NCBI GenBank assembly: GCA_905250075.1
Contig: CAJNOP010000098.1
Span: 128,618-192,617 of the forward strand
DNA from: Rotaria sp. Silwood1
Taxonomy: Eukaryota; Rotifera; Eurotatoria; Philodinida; Philodinidae
DNA: 64,000 nucleotides
Reading direction: 5' to 3'
Below the pieces are notes generated by a model. The model had not been told where the DNA came from. It worked only from the letters and a program-made list of their open reading frames with translations, and did no database searches. The position numbers and the translations under genes are program-made. This document shows, in pieces, positions 50,201-60,900 of the stretch (position 1 is the first letter of the stretch; each line of letters begins with the position of its first letter).

Positions 50201-53200
50201 AAGCTTTGTTTGCAATAAGTAGACGAACTTGGTTAATACTTGTAAACCGTTAGTTTTTTCTATTGTATTTATGTAGCTTATTTTAGTCAAGTATTATTTT
50301 GATGAAAGATTATGAAGGCAATTTAATTAATGTCAATAAGACATATACATGTCAAAATTTGAGCTTTTGTTTTCTTTTATTTGGATTTCTCGGCCATTTT
50401 TCATCGTAAAAAATTTTCGTTTGACCTCGTTTTGGCATTATCATGCTCAACTATTCCTTAACGATTGTTTAAGTAGTATATTGAGAAGTGTCATGGAGCA
50501 AAATACTGAGAGATTATCATTAATATTTACCATTGTTTTTTCTTTTAGAAGTTAATAGATGATCTCCATTTTGTTTCTAGTGATCAAGTTCTGATTGAAT
50601 ATATGTTAACTTCGCCTATTTTTAAACGTTTACTTCTCTTTTCTCTATGGGTTTGTAATCGAAGGAAAAACTCGAATGCAGGCATATTCATTCAATTCGA
50701 TTGAATTTACTTTTAAAGTATTGAATCAAATCGAATTATTCGTCCATTGGATTTGATTTCAGTGCCTATTTCTAGTTGAAATTTTTGTGTCTCATTTATC
50801 CTGAGTAATTATAGTCAAAAAATGAATCTTTTAACGTATTGTCTTATAATCTATTCAACAGCATATAATCGTCTACTAAAAATCTTCTACCAATGAAATA
50901 AAGTTTGAATAAGAGTGAAATTAAATTTGAGAAACTTGTGGATTTTTTTGAAGTATCTTTTTATCTCGATTAATCAGAATGTTCGAATATGATAAATAAT
51001 CAATACTGTGCTTTTTGACGTTTTAAAATAATTTCATGATAGAATATGCTATAGTTAACCTTCAACTGACATGAAAACTTTCAATTAATCAACTTGAAAA
51101 GTTGTTGTATATCTATATATATAATGTTCAGTTGTATGTGTTTGTGCCAGGTCAAAGGTTAAGGGTCAACGGTCATGAGTCAAAGGTCGCAAGGCTATAA
51201 GCGTATAAGCGGATAGGGCTATAAGGGTATAAGGGGATCATGAGTTGTCTAGTTCGAGTTATATTATAAATGATACTTCAACTGCATAAAATGAAGTCGA
51301 ATATAAACGAAAAAATTAGACCGGCTCCTTCATTTAGTAAAAAAAAAATTCGAATTATAATTCGAATTATAAATTTATATATGAGAGGGAGCACCCCCTA
51401 TTACTTTAGTTTACAAAAGTTTCAATTATAATTGAAATGATAATATTTTCAATGAGTCTTGACTTGCTTTATTCAGGTTAGAATTAAAGCAGAAATAGAC
51501 GAACTTCGTATACATTCGCAAAAAAGGAGAACTCCTCTGAATTCTAACCTAGCTGTCTTCCAATGCTGGAGCCTCGTCGAATTGAATTAATTGAATATAT
51601 AAATAGGCATCCGTGTCTCCGCAAACATAGATAAGGATTATCCGAGGACCACTGACATCTGACGATGGTTGCTTACGATAAGCAGCAAATCATACAATAA
51701 GTTCTGCTCCATGGGTTCATCGCGATCGACGATGAACCATAACTAACAACACGATTTCGTCTTGGTACAGCTTCGACCAAAGATATGTGAAACGGTTTCT
51801 CTTCGATAGCCATGGATAAAACTTAACTGGACAGTGGCCACCAACTTTCTGAAATTCTATGAATCGGTGGAACGGTGCGAACGAATTAATTATAGATATT
51901 GGTTGTCCGCTGACCTACGTCCATTCACTGCAACACCAAAACCGATTCAGCAACTTAGTAGTTTACTGCGAAGGCTACAAACCTCTATCTTTCTCTCGGC
52001 GCGAGTTTGCATCTCTGTGTGGTGTCACTAGACTGCGGTCAAATCTACCTAAACATACTAGTTGATACATCTTTATCTTTGTCTCGGCGCGTGGTGGCCA
52101 GAAGGGCCACCCGAAGAGCGCCAAGTGGTAACGTCTCTCTGTGTTGGCATCTGAGTTTTGTCATGTCTGTGTGAACACACGAAATCACACACTTTATCTT
52201 CGTTTTGGTGCGGTGACCCGAAGAGCGCGGAGTGGTCATGTCTTTCAGTGATGACAATAGACTTGTGGTCAAGTCTACCTGAACACACTAGTTGACACAC
52301 CTTTATCTTGAAACAAACACAAGCACATAGTCGTTTTGATGTCGACGACGAAATGAAAGCACAACACACACGACTATTGAGGAACACAGTATCCCTATAT
52401 ATATATATGCATATTTGAGGACAAAGAAAGGCAGGACATTCTTCGTGGCAAAGCCGCTTCACTACCAATTGATCAATATCACTCTTAGTATTGACTAGAT
52501 ATATTGATGAAGACCACCGAAAAAAGAATATATTTAATGCAGCACAAAGAACTAAACACGTAAAATCCCAGAAGATGTGCACATAATGAGTGGAACGTCA
52601 GACTCCGAAACACATATGGTACTAGTTTCTACTTTTTAATTCAAAACAATGGAAAACATATTTTCCAGCAAAGAAAAGCTTAACTTTCATACTATAGCGC
52701 AATATAGCGATAATAAAAATATAAATCAACACTAACATTTCAACTATCATGGAAAAAAAGAGTTTTCTACCTACACCATACTTTTGCAATACATATTTAA
52801 AAAAACCTATTCCAAAGCTATTCCATTCGAAATCAAGGTTTGATTTCTAATTCCAATAAAGATATATTTCACCATCATCCCAGGATTACCTTATCCCATT
52901 CACAATTCGAATTATAATTCGAAATTTCTTTTTTTATTAAACTAACATGAGTGCTGGCGCTTTTTTTCGAGAATTCCGTTTATATTCGAGCTCGAATTAG
53001 GCACCTACTCGGACTAAAAGGTATAAGGGGATAGAGGATACGGGTATAAGGGGATAGGACTATAAAGGTATAAGGGGATAGGATTATAAAGGTATAAGGA
53101 GATAAGGGTATAGAGGATAAGGCTACAGAGGTCTCAGGGATAAGGGTATGAGTGGGTACAACTACAAGAGTATAAGACTACAATAGGGTAAGACTAAAAA

Positions 53201-54540
53201 CGGTATAAGGCTATAAGGTGTATCTATATATAAAATGCGAAGTGTCTGATGGTCTATTACCGGATCGAGGCTAAAGCACAGATGTGAGATTTTACAGGGA
53301 AAAGCAGCCGTGCGCTATGCACGGGATCTCGCTAGTATATATATATATAAAGTGATCGAGAATTTCATTGAGGAAAAGTTTTTCTTTTTATTCGGATAAA
53401 TCTAGGTTGATGTTATTGTTGTAAGTTCATCATCAGATTATCTTCGACAAATTGTTATAATGGAAGGTGGTGAACAAGTTTATGAATCATATGAAAGAGA
53501 AAGTATAACGAGTCCAAATAGCATATTAATATCGACCCCACCTGGAAATCTCTCATGTAAAAGAATATTTTTTCTTAAATGGATGCCAGATGAAAATGAA
53601 AATATACTTCGACAATCAATAGCTGATTTTATTTGGAATGTTATTCAAAATGTTCTTGCATATAAATTTGATTCAATTGCATTTCCACCAATTGGTTGCG
53701 CTCATCACAATATTTCAACTTCAATTATAATTCAAACCTTAATTAATCAATTAATTTATCAAATTAAAAATCGAAATCTTTCATTAACTGTTAAATTTGT
53801 TATTTTACCTGATCAAAAGGAAATTTATCAAGAATTTTATCAACACCTTTTAGAATGTGAACAAGGTTAAATTTTGAAATAGTATTTAATAAAATTTATT
53901 TTTTCTTTATAGATATTGAACCAGCAACAAATGATGATAAGGTTCCTTCGACATGGGAATCAGCAGCTGGAAATACTTTTCGTTTTATAGTTCCGTTTAA
54001 ACTTGATGAATATAAAACAATTGCTGATGAATTTTATCGAGCTATGAAAGGAAAAATTAAAAAAATAATTCAAATTGAAAGAATTCAAAATGAACGATGG
54101 TATTTTCAATACTTGGCGCATAAAAAAGATTTTTTTAAAAGATTAAATAAAAATACTGAAAAACGATTATATCATGGTTGTCCAAATAATGCTGTTGATT
54201 CAATAATTGATGATTGTTTCAATAGAAGTTTTGCTGGTCTTCATGGTTTGACAGATTTATTTTCGAAAAACATTTAGTTTTATTATTTTTAGGTACATCA
54301 TATGGAATTGGAGTTTATTTTTCATCAGATGCAACTTATAGCCATCAGTTTGCTAAACCAAATTCGAATGGTGAACGTTCAATGTTTATTGCCCGTGTTC
54401 TTATTGGAAAGACAATTTTAGGAAATTCATCAATGAAAACTCGACCTCCAGGATTTGATACAACAACTGATGGAAACCATATATTTGTTACTTATCATGA
54501 TGCACAAGCATATGCTGAATACTTAATCACTTACAAATGA
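44233..54540 (+). CDS. Ankyrin-WWE-macro-macro-PARP protein (PARP14-like mono-ADP-ribosyltransferase)
   Basis: Six exons: 44233-45753, 48207-48275, 48337-48873, 53406-53865, 53913-54245 and 54293-54540. All junctions keep phase; 1055 residues. Order: an N-terminal helical region; ankyrin repeats about 115-235 (LLYSSSRNNHIDIVKYLIEQ, TALHAACYYGHLDIVRYLID); a WWE-like segment about 270-330 (IWEYKSIYSDQWILFDDYQS); macro domain 1 about 515-700 (VVRFGDLIAET, SIAFPAIGCGDYQYPIP); macro domain 2 about 700-860 (KGDITKQK, VDVIVVSS, SIAFPPIGCAHHN); and the PARP catalytic domain about 870-1055. The catalytic domain has RLYHGCP (His), TSYGIGVYFSSD (Tyr) and HIFVTYHDAQAYAEYLITY, where the usual catalytic Glu is Ile. 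This H-Y-I triad predicts mono-, not poly-, ADP-ribosylation. The ADP-ribose pocket Asn of both macro domains is not conserved. Vertebrate relatives act in antiviral and stress responses. The third intron carries a Helitron-like element. It ends in TGA. Confidence 0.85.
45754..48206 (+). other. First intron of the macro-PARP gene (2.45 kb)
   Basis: It runs from GTAAGT to TTTTAG. The ORFs at 45920-46192 and 47585-47830 lack domain content. Segments near 47340-47420 and 47660-47730 contain CGGTACC and CACCGGTACTTCACC phrases that recall the GC-rich repeat at 32.5 kb, perhaps old element fragments. The unusual length among short introns suggests insertion. Confidence 0.5.
48874..51111 (+). other. 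First part of the third intron of the macro-PARP gene
   Basis: The intron begins GTAAAATATT and runs to 53405; this part precedes the Helitron-like element. It holds no ORF of note. I see nothing recognisable in it. Confidence 0.5.
51298..52990. repeat. Inverted repeats nested in the Helitron-like element
   Basis: The segment at 51298-51372 (TCGAATATAAACG, then TTCGAATTATAATTCGAATT) is mirrored at 52903-52990 (AATTCGAATTATAATTCG, then CGTTTATATTCGA). The enclosed DNA is richer in GC and includes two diverged copies of a CCGAAGAGCGC / AGTGGT.A.GTCTYTC block at about 52040-52160 and 52200-52300. It may be an element or host fragment captured by the Helitron. Confidence 0.55.
53013..53222. repeat. 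Minisatellite of GGTATAAGGGGATAGG units
   Basis: About eight degenerate copies of a 20-25 base unit (GGTATAAGGGGATAGGACTATAAA) lie in tandem. Related copies lie near the 5' end of the element at 51190-51240 (GGGCTATAAGGGTATAAGGGGAT). Both ends of the Helitron-like element therefore carry the same subterminal tandem motif. Confidence 0.75.
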
Positions 54541-55863
54541 TGCATTTTTATAAAATATATTCAATGATTATATATATATCAAGAAATTTCATATTTTTAT
54601 AAAAAAGAAACCGTAAAGATAAAGTGAAAGCAAAATCTTTTCTTTTCACATCAATCCATTTTTTGTTTTTGAAGCTAAAATAATCCAGTCAACAATTATA
54701 GAAGAGCTCAAACATGAATTCAGAGGCTAAAACGAAGCGAAGTCCTAAGTAAGGAATTCTATTTCTTGAAGACTGGCAAGGTAAGGAGAGATTACGACGT
54801 AGCAAGCTTAAGGAAAATCCTCAATGTTTCTCTATACTCAAGTAACATTATGTAAACCATCATAGGGAGAATATATTAGGATATGATTCGTCCTATATTC
54901 CCTATAAATACTCCATTTCTGTTTGATCCAATATTTTGGCTGATTCTTCCACTTTATCTATATTTTTCCATAAAGATGGATAATATCTAGGAATTAGTCA
55001 TTTCTGTTTCATATTATTTCTACTGATTAAGCAAAATCTACTAAAAAATATAAACCAGCTTTAAAATAACGTATATATGAAAGCAATATATGTTCCAAAC
55101 AGGTACTTATACATGTTAGTTCACTAGTACAATGAGACACTAATATAATCATTGAAGCCATGAATGCTATTCAAATTAGTAAGACTAATCAGTATTCTAA
55201 AATATTCTTTTGTAATATTCAGTTACATGATTGCCTTGTATATATGGATGACTATCTAATAGAAAACAATTAAATATTTAAATAGAAACTTTTCGTTTAA
55301 GGAAAAATATGCTCTTCTTTTTATTTGAGTTCGAAAGCTGAGTTATCACAAAAAGTGGAAAAAGTACCATTAAATGACCTTATTTTCTTTTCTACTTAGT
55401 GGGAAATATTTGAATAAAATGGTGCAAAGAACATGTTTCATAAAACTAAAAGTTCTTTCTTTTTTAAGAAAGCAGCTTTCCAACAAAAATGCTATGCATT
55501 GCAGCATAGGACGGGCAAGAACGTATTGTTTTAATTAGAAAATAATTTTGGCTGAATCAGAACCTTGCCTTGACTGTTTCCATTTTAAAGTGATGCATAA
55601 AAGCAAAAATACAATATGAATTGGACAAAGCAGTACACAGACACAAATTTATTTAGAATATTATGTTTCATCGGACCTTTTATTTTAATTGCTAGTTTCG
55701 ATTCACGTTTAGCTACTAGACCATTATCAGCAAGCTGTTAATTTGGTTTTTATGGAACAAAAATAAATATAATATTTACAGTTAAAAAGCAAAAATTAAA
55801 TTAAATCTTAAATTTAAAAGATAAATATATAGAAGAAAATATACTGACTTTTTTGTGGGCAGA
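54541..55863. other. Intergenic, nothing recognised
   Basis: 3' flank of the macro-PARP gene; no ORF above noise. Confidence 0.45.
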
Positions 55864-55927
55864 ATCCCATTTCAATATAACACGCTACCGACACACGTGT
55901 CGGTAGCGTGTTATATCAAAATGGGAT
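55864..55927. repeat. 64-bp near-perfect palindrome
   Basis: Two 31-base arms with two mismatches surround a 2-base centre. The inner 19 bases, TATAACACGCTACCGACAC, are exactly complemented, and ATCCCATTT / AAAATGGGAT form the outer parts. The GC-rich core stands out from its surroundings. It may be a remnant of a short fold-back element or a hairpin RNA. Confidence 0.9.
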
Positions 55928-56535
55928 ATTCAGTGAAATGAACTTCTAAAATCATATTATTATTGATTAGAGATAAGGATTTAGTTGATCTGAATATGAA
56001 AAGACGGTTTATAATTTACTTCTATTGTTTTTGTCAGCGTACTGAAAATAAAAATTTCTTGATGTCGATAGCTAAAAACTCGTGATTGAATGTAAATGCC
56101 CATAAAAGATGATTAGGAATTGCAAAGATCATTTTTTAGATAAGAAACAATAAGAAAAATGTCTTATAGTTGAGAAAACGAAGAATCTAATCTGAGCTAA
56201 TCAATATTCTTTCTCGGTATAACAAAATACTTTTATTAAGCTTATGAAGTAAACGAGAATGCGTTCGATGTGTCGAAAACCATTTTTTAGTCTCCGAAAA
56301 AGCATGAAACAATTTGAAGACAGACAGAGAACACGTTCTTCTCTTTCATAGTAGGATGTGAGTGTGAACTTCGGGAAGAGGAGACGCACACCTACGTTTT
56401 CTATAGCCAACGAAATTAAGTATAGGGAGGGAATTAATCTGTGATGTAATCAACAGGTTCTTGTCATTTATTCAACAAGAAAAAGTAACAAAAAAAAACA
56501 ATAAATAACATAAAGATGAAAGAAGATGAGACATT
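55928..56535. other. Intergenic, 3' flank of the polyketide synthase gene
   Basis: No credible gene; the 56201-56410 ORF has no domain content. Confidence 0.4.
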
Positions 56536-57948
56536 TCATTCTAATCCAAATAAAACACATTCCACAGCGATTCCAGGTCCAAATGAAAGGCCAATTATAT
56601 ATTTATATTGATTAAAGTCTTTCGGAAAAATGATATTGTTAAAAATAGGTTTAGTAGATGAATATTTCCAACGACGAAAATGTTCAACAACAACAAGATT
56701 GCTACTTCCACTAAGATTTCCATAATTAATCATAACATACCAAGATGCACATAATTGTTCATGTTGAAGATTTAAACATTGTTGAATTCCACGAATAATT
56801 TTTGGTCCACCTGTATGAACAGCAAATTGACATGTTTGTATATCTATTTTATACTCTTCAAGTAATTTATTTACAATATTCGGTACATAATTAAAAACAG
56901 CATATGGTAATTGTTTGTCTAAATATAAATGAATACTGGAGTCATTAAATTCTTTTAGACGACCTAGTTCTAAGGTATTTTCAATTATTGCAGAACGGTG
57001 ATCAATCACACTACAGTGTCGATTTGGAATTTTTTGTGAAAAAATAGCTGCACCACATGCATCACGAAAAAGAGCAGCAATTATGACATTTGATTTATCG
57101 ATTGCTTTCATTGGAATAAATGGTGTTAATTGATTTCCTAATGCTGATCGAATATCACAAACAATTAATAAAACAACATTACTTTCTGACTGAAGTGCTA
57201 GGTCTCGACATAGACCAACTAAACGAAAGCCTGTCAAACATCCCATTGCTTCGACATTTAAACGTTTGACAGTTGGATTAAGACCAAGTTCTTTTGATAT
57301 ATATATATCCATTGATGGAGCACCAATTGTTGCTGTCATTGTTCCAAATACAATATGCGTTATCTGATCTAGCTTTAATCCATGGGAATTATCAATAGCA
57401 TTTCTTGCAGATTCACATGCCATTGATAACATTGTTCTTTTTACGTATTCTGTGTATTCTTGACGTTTCATTCGCATAAATAAACGATCTTCCGGTAAAT
57501 TGACATGGCATGTTTCAATTAATGTTGCAGAAAATACTCGATGAATAAAATCTAAATCTTTAGATGTTAAATTTGTTTCACCAGCACAATAATTTTTGAT
57601 GAACATATCGCACATTTGTGTTTGTCGATAACAATTTGATGGAAAAGAACATGACATACCATTAACATAAACTTTTTTTTTAATGGAAATACTTTTACGA
57701 CGGCGGGAGAGAAAATTTTTATTGATCGATAACCAAATTTTATATGCTAATGATGATGTTCCTATAGTGACAGCCAAACATAAAAACATTTGTTTTAATT
57801 CCATTTTTAGTATCATTTCAATTGAGATGTTATATTGGGATCTAAATAAAGCATATTCATTAGTTAAGAAATAGATGCCGATGAATTCCTTCAGGAAAGA
57901 GTTAATTTTGAGGAAAATAAAATTTTTCAATATCGTTTTACATTGCAT
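56536..57948 (-). CDS. Type III polyketide synthase (chalcone-synthase fold), membrane-anchored
   Basis: An intronless ORF of 470 codons. It carries the full catalytic triad of chalcone/stilbene synthases in numbering from the first ATG: Cys237 (NVEAMGCLTGFRLVGLC), His378 (FAVHTGGPKII) and Asn411 (INYGNLSGSSNLVVV). The 33-residue His-Asn spacing equals that of plant CHS, and the C-terminal GLSFGPGIAVECVLF matches the family's 'GFGPGltvE' loop. Such enzymes extend a CoA starter with malonyl-CoA to make aromatic or alkyl polyketides. Before the domain lies a hydrophobic segment (MFLCLAVTIGTSSLAYKIWL), suggesting membrane attachment. The likely start is M45 (57816) or M49 (57804), since the first 44 codons look like AT-rich leader. 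Type III PKSs are rare in animals; with no intron, transfer from bacteria or fungi is the likely origin. Confidence 0.85.
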   Translation of the reverse strand: MQCKTILKNFIFLKINSFLKEFIGIYFLTNEYALFRSQYNISIEMILKMELKQMFLCLAVTIGTSSLAYKIWLSINKNFLSRRRKSISIKKKVYVNGMSCSFPSNCYRQTQMCDMFIKNYCAGETNLTSKDLDFIHRVFSATLIETCHVNLPEDRLFMRMKRQEYTEYVKRTMLSMACESARNAIDNSHGLKLDQITHIVFGTMTATIGAPSMDIYISKELGLNPTVKRLNVEAMGCLTGFRLVGLCRDLALQSESNVVLLIVCDIRSALGNQLTPFIPMKAIDKSNVIIAALFRDACGAAIFSQKIPNRHCSVIDHRSAIIENTLELGRLKEFNDSSIHLYLDKQLPYAVFNYVPNIVNKLLEEYKIDIQTCQFAVHTGGPKIIRGIQQCLNLQHEQLCASWYVMINYGNLSGSSNLVVVEHFRRWKYSSTKPIFNNIIFPKDFNQYKYIIGLSFGPGIAVECVLFGLE

Positions 57949-60900
57949 ATTTATTTGGTTTAGTTTTATGGAAAACTTCTAGAAGGATTTTACAGGATCA
58001 TAATCCTTGAAAAACTCGCAAAATGAACACTTCGATGTTACGTTAAGTCCATTTACATTTCAACTTGCTCCTCATTATGGATCTTATTGTTGCATTCTCG
58101 CAGACTACTAATACCTTGAAACAAAATGTTGATTCAATTTTGATTCTTTTGAATGTGTTTCTGTTGAGTTAAAAACTAAGCGTTAGGACTGAAGCTTTGT
58201 AGGTTTAGAAAATTTGTCTCATTTTTTATTCAAGACTACTGAGATAATCTTCCAGTGGCCCCAAAAATAGTTTGAATGTAAAATTTTTTTGCTACATTGT
58301 TTTATTTTAATTATTACCACCCGAAGCTGAACGTTGGGAGGTACATGTGAGTATGAGTTTTTGTCTTCTCTTCAACCGCATCAATACCCATGGAGTAATC
58401 ACTGTTGGTCGAAGAAAAGAAAATTGGTTATAACGTTCAAGTTTTGAATTGAACTTCAAATTTTTAGATCTTGAAAAGTCATAGATATCTTTACATTTAT
58501 ATCGAGCTAGTAACTTACAAAACCTACAAAACAAAACAACAATATTTTCTGCCGTTTAGAAAATGTAAACAGAAACGAGAATTACTTTCTATTGAGAATT
58601 TCGATCAGTGAGTTAAATGCAAATCAAAATGAACTTAAAATTTTTAAGCGAAATTTTTCCAATTCTCGAGAACATTAGAGTTCTAAATTGGTACTAACTC
58701 TTCTTGAGCATCATCAATACATTCAGCATGGTTCAAGGCTTCTGAGGATATCATGGAAAAGAATGCGCTTAGAAATAAGCAGTAAAATTTTGATGATAAT
58801 AATTATATTGATATTAGTCAGCTTGGAATACCGGGCTCATTTTTCTGGAGTGTTCACAAAAGCAAAAATCGATAATAACAAGCAAAAAAAATAGATTAGC
58901 TTCTGTGACTGGAAAAATGAAGCTAAAAAAATCGATAAAATCCAAACGATGGATCTGTTTAGTCTCAAGTCTAAACCAAAACCTAATCGGATTGCTCTTG
59001 TCGGATGTTTGATAGCTTAACCAAAAAGTTTGAACCAACTGGCCAAAGTTAGTTGAAGACAGAAAGATCAAGCAGATCTCTGCGAATAGAAAAAATCCAA
59101 CAGATTTCAATATTGGTTTCTACTAGCACGTCATCTATACATGATCCATTCGTCTTTAGTTTCTATCATATAGTACCTTCTCAGTGCTCGATAATTGCTA
59201 GACATGGAAGAGATTAATGATTTGACAGCCAGTCAGAGATAACTTGTATGACAGAAAGTGACTCAAAAAAGCTGCCTTTTAAAAATTTGCAGAAAGTCTT
59301 CCGATAACATCTCAAAATTTTTGTAAACGTTACGTACTATGTGGAAGGAAGAGGTTAGTTGAGCCTAGTCCTTCCAGATGAAGATTTATATATGTTTAGA
59401 ACTATAGATTTTCTTGATAATCTCTCTCTTTGTTCATGTATATTTGAGTGTGTTCTTTCATGTTTCAACTACCGTATATACAATTGACATTTTCATTGAG
59501 CGTTCTATTGGTTTTGATCTTCAATTAAGTTATAGGTCTCGTATCACTATAATGACTCACCGCAGTTTGAAATAAAGTACATGATGGTTTTCACTAGTCA
59601 AGAAACAAAATGAATATATACGAAGGTTTTACTGACTTGCGACAAACGTTTTCGAGCAGACTAGAGGAATATCTGCAGAGGTACATTACGTATATGTGTG
59701 TGGCACTTGCTTGGAAGGGTCAAATGTCACTTCATCCAATCTTATATCAGTTTTAGAAATAATGATTCGAAAAATTTTTTGAAAAATTAAAGCATTATAA
59801 ATGAATAAGTATCATTTACCAATTTGTCCGACATAAACTGCTAATTTCTGTCCTACTTTGAATATTCTTTCACACTGTGTTGAATCAAATTCGATTGATT
59901 CAATATGATTCTTGAGTTACGCTACGAAACGCGAAAATTTCTGAATAATATTTATAAAATGAATGAATTCAATAGTGCTATTCTCCTAAGATAACGCTTT
60001 CTGATTCGTTCAATATGCGTAATTGGTCGTCGTATAATACAATATGTTGAGTAAAAAAAGTAGACTAGAAACGATTGGAAATGAAATAACCTACCTTGAT
60101 AAATAATGGTTAAATTATTTTTAATAAAAGGTTGACAATATTATCTTAATTTAGATAGCGTTAAATTGTTTTAATATACAACAGAAAAGAAAGATGATTT
60201 TGTTTTTCTGTTTAAAATCGCAATAAAAGCACGGATTTTATCTTTAAGAATGCTATTGTCATTGATGATAATGTTGTTTTTTTTTCAGTCTAGAGTGAGT
60301 TATGCTGACATCAATTTTTCTTTTGTTATCTGATAGAAAATGCTTCATCATAACAGAAGGACAAAGTACTAAAAAATACGCTAAAGAACATTGTGTTTTT
60401 GTCGGAATATTCTTATCTTTAAATGAATAAATGATTGAAAATCATCATTAGATGTATAATAAATATAATGTCAATAGAATGATTTATTTTAGAAATGAAA
60501 AAGTCAATCAATCATAAGTAATAAAAAAAAATGTTTCAGTAAAACCTATTTATTTATCTACATTTATTTTTATTAAGAAGTCGAGCTGAAGAAAATCTTT
60601 AAAGAACTCCAATATTGGGAATATAATCAGACAATATTTCGGTAAAGTGAGAAGATACTGTATTTTTTCTTAGAATTGTTTTGATCATGAGAATACTTTT
60701 AGGTGATGATTTCAGTTAAAATCAATTGTGTTTTTGAGAGAGAGACCTATTTAAAAATCGAATTTGTGTTAGATCAGAAATAATATCTATCAAGATTAAG
60801 TTAAGAGAAAGCTTTTAGTTATTGAATATTATTGTCGTATATGGAAATTTCGTTCAATTGAAAACAAGATAAAGTTGAATAACAACGTTATTTGATGAGT

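Larger units (their letters stand above)
51112..53335 (+). mobile_element. Non-autonomous Helitron-like element inside the macro-PARP intron
   Basis: It starts with TC (TCTATATATATAATG) after an A and ends GATCTCGCTAG before a T, as expected for Helitrons inserting between A and T without target duplication. A GC-rich hairpin, CCGTGC-GCTAT-GCACGG (53308-53324), ends 11 bases before the terminal CTAG. No terminal inverted repeats and no Rep/helicase ORF are visible, so it is non-autonomous. A second 5'-like end, TCTATATATAAAATG at about 53224, suggests that the last 110 bases are a nested or tandem short copy. Its 3' end lies only 70 bases before exon 4 of the host gene. Confidence 0.8.

Noticed and set aside
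51834-52582. Overlapping ORFs on both strands inside the Helitron-like element
   Set aside because: They lie in repeated blocks, overlap each other and show no Rep, helicase or other domain.
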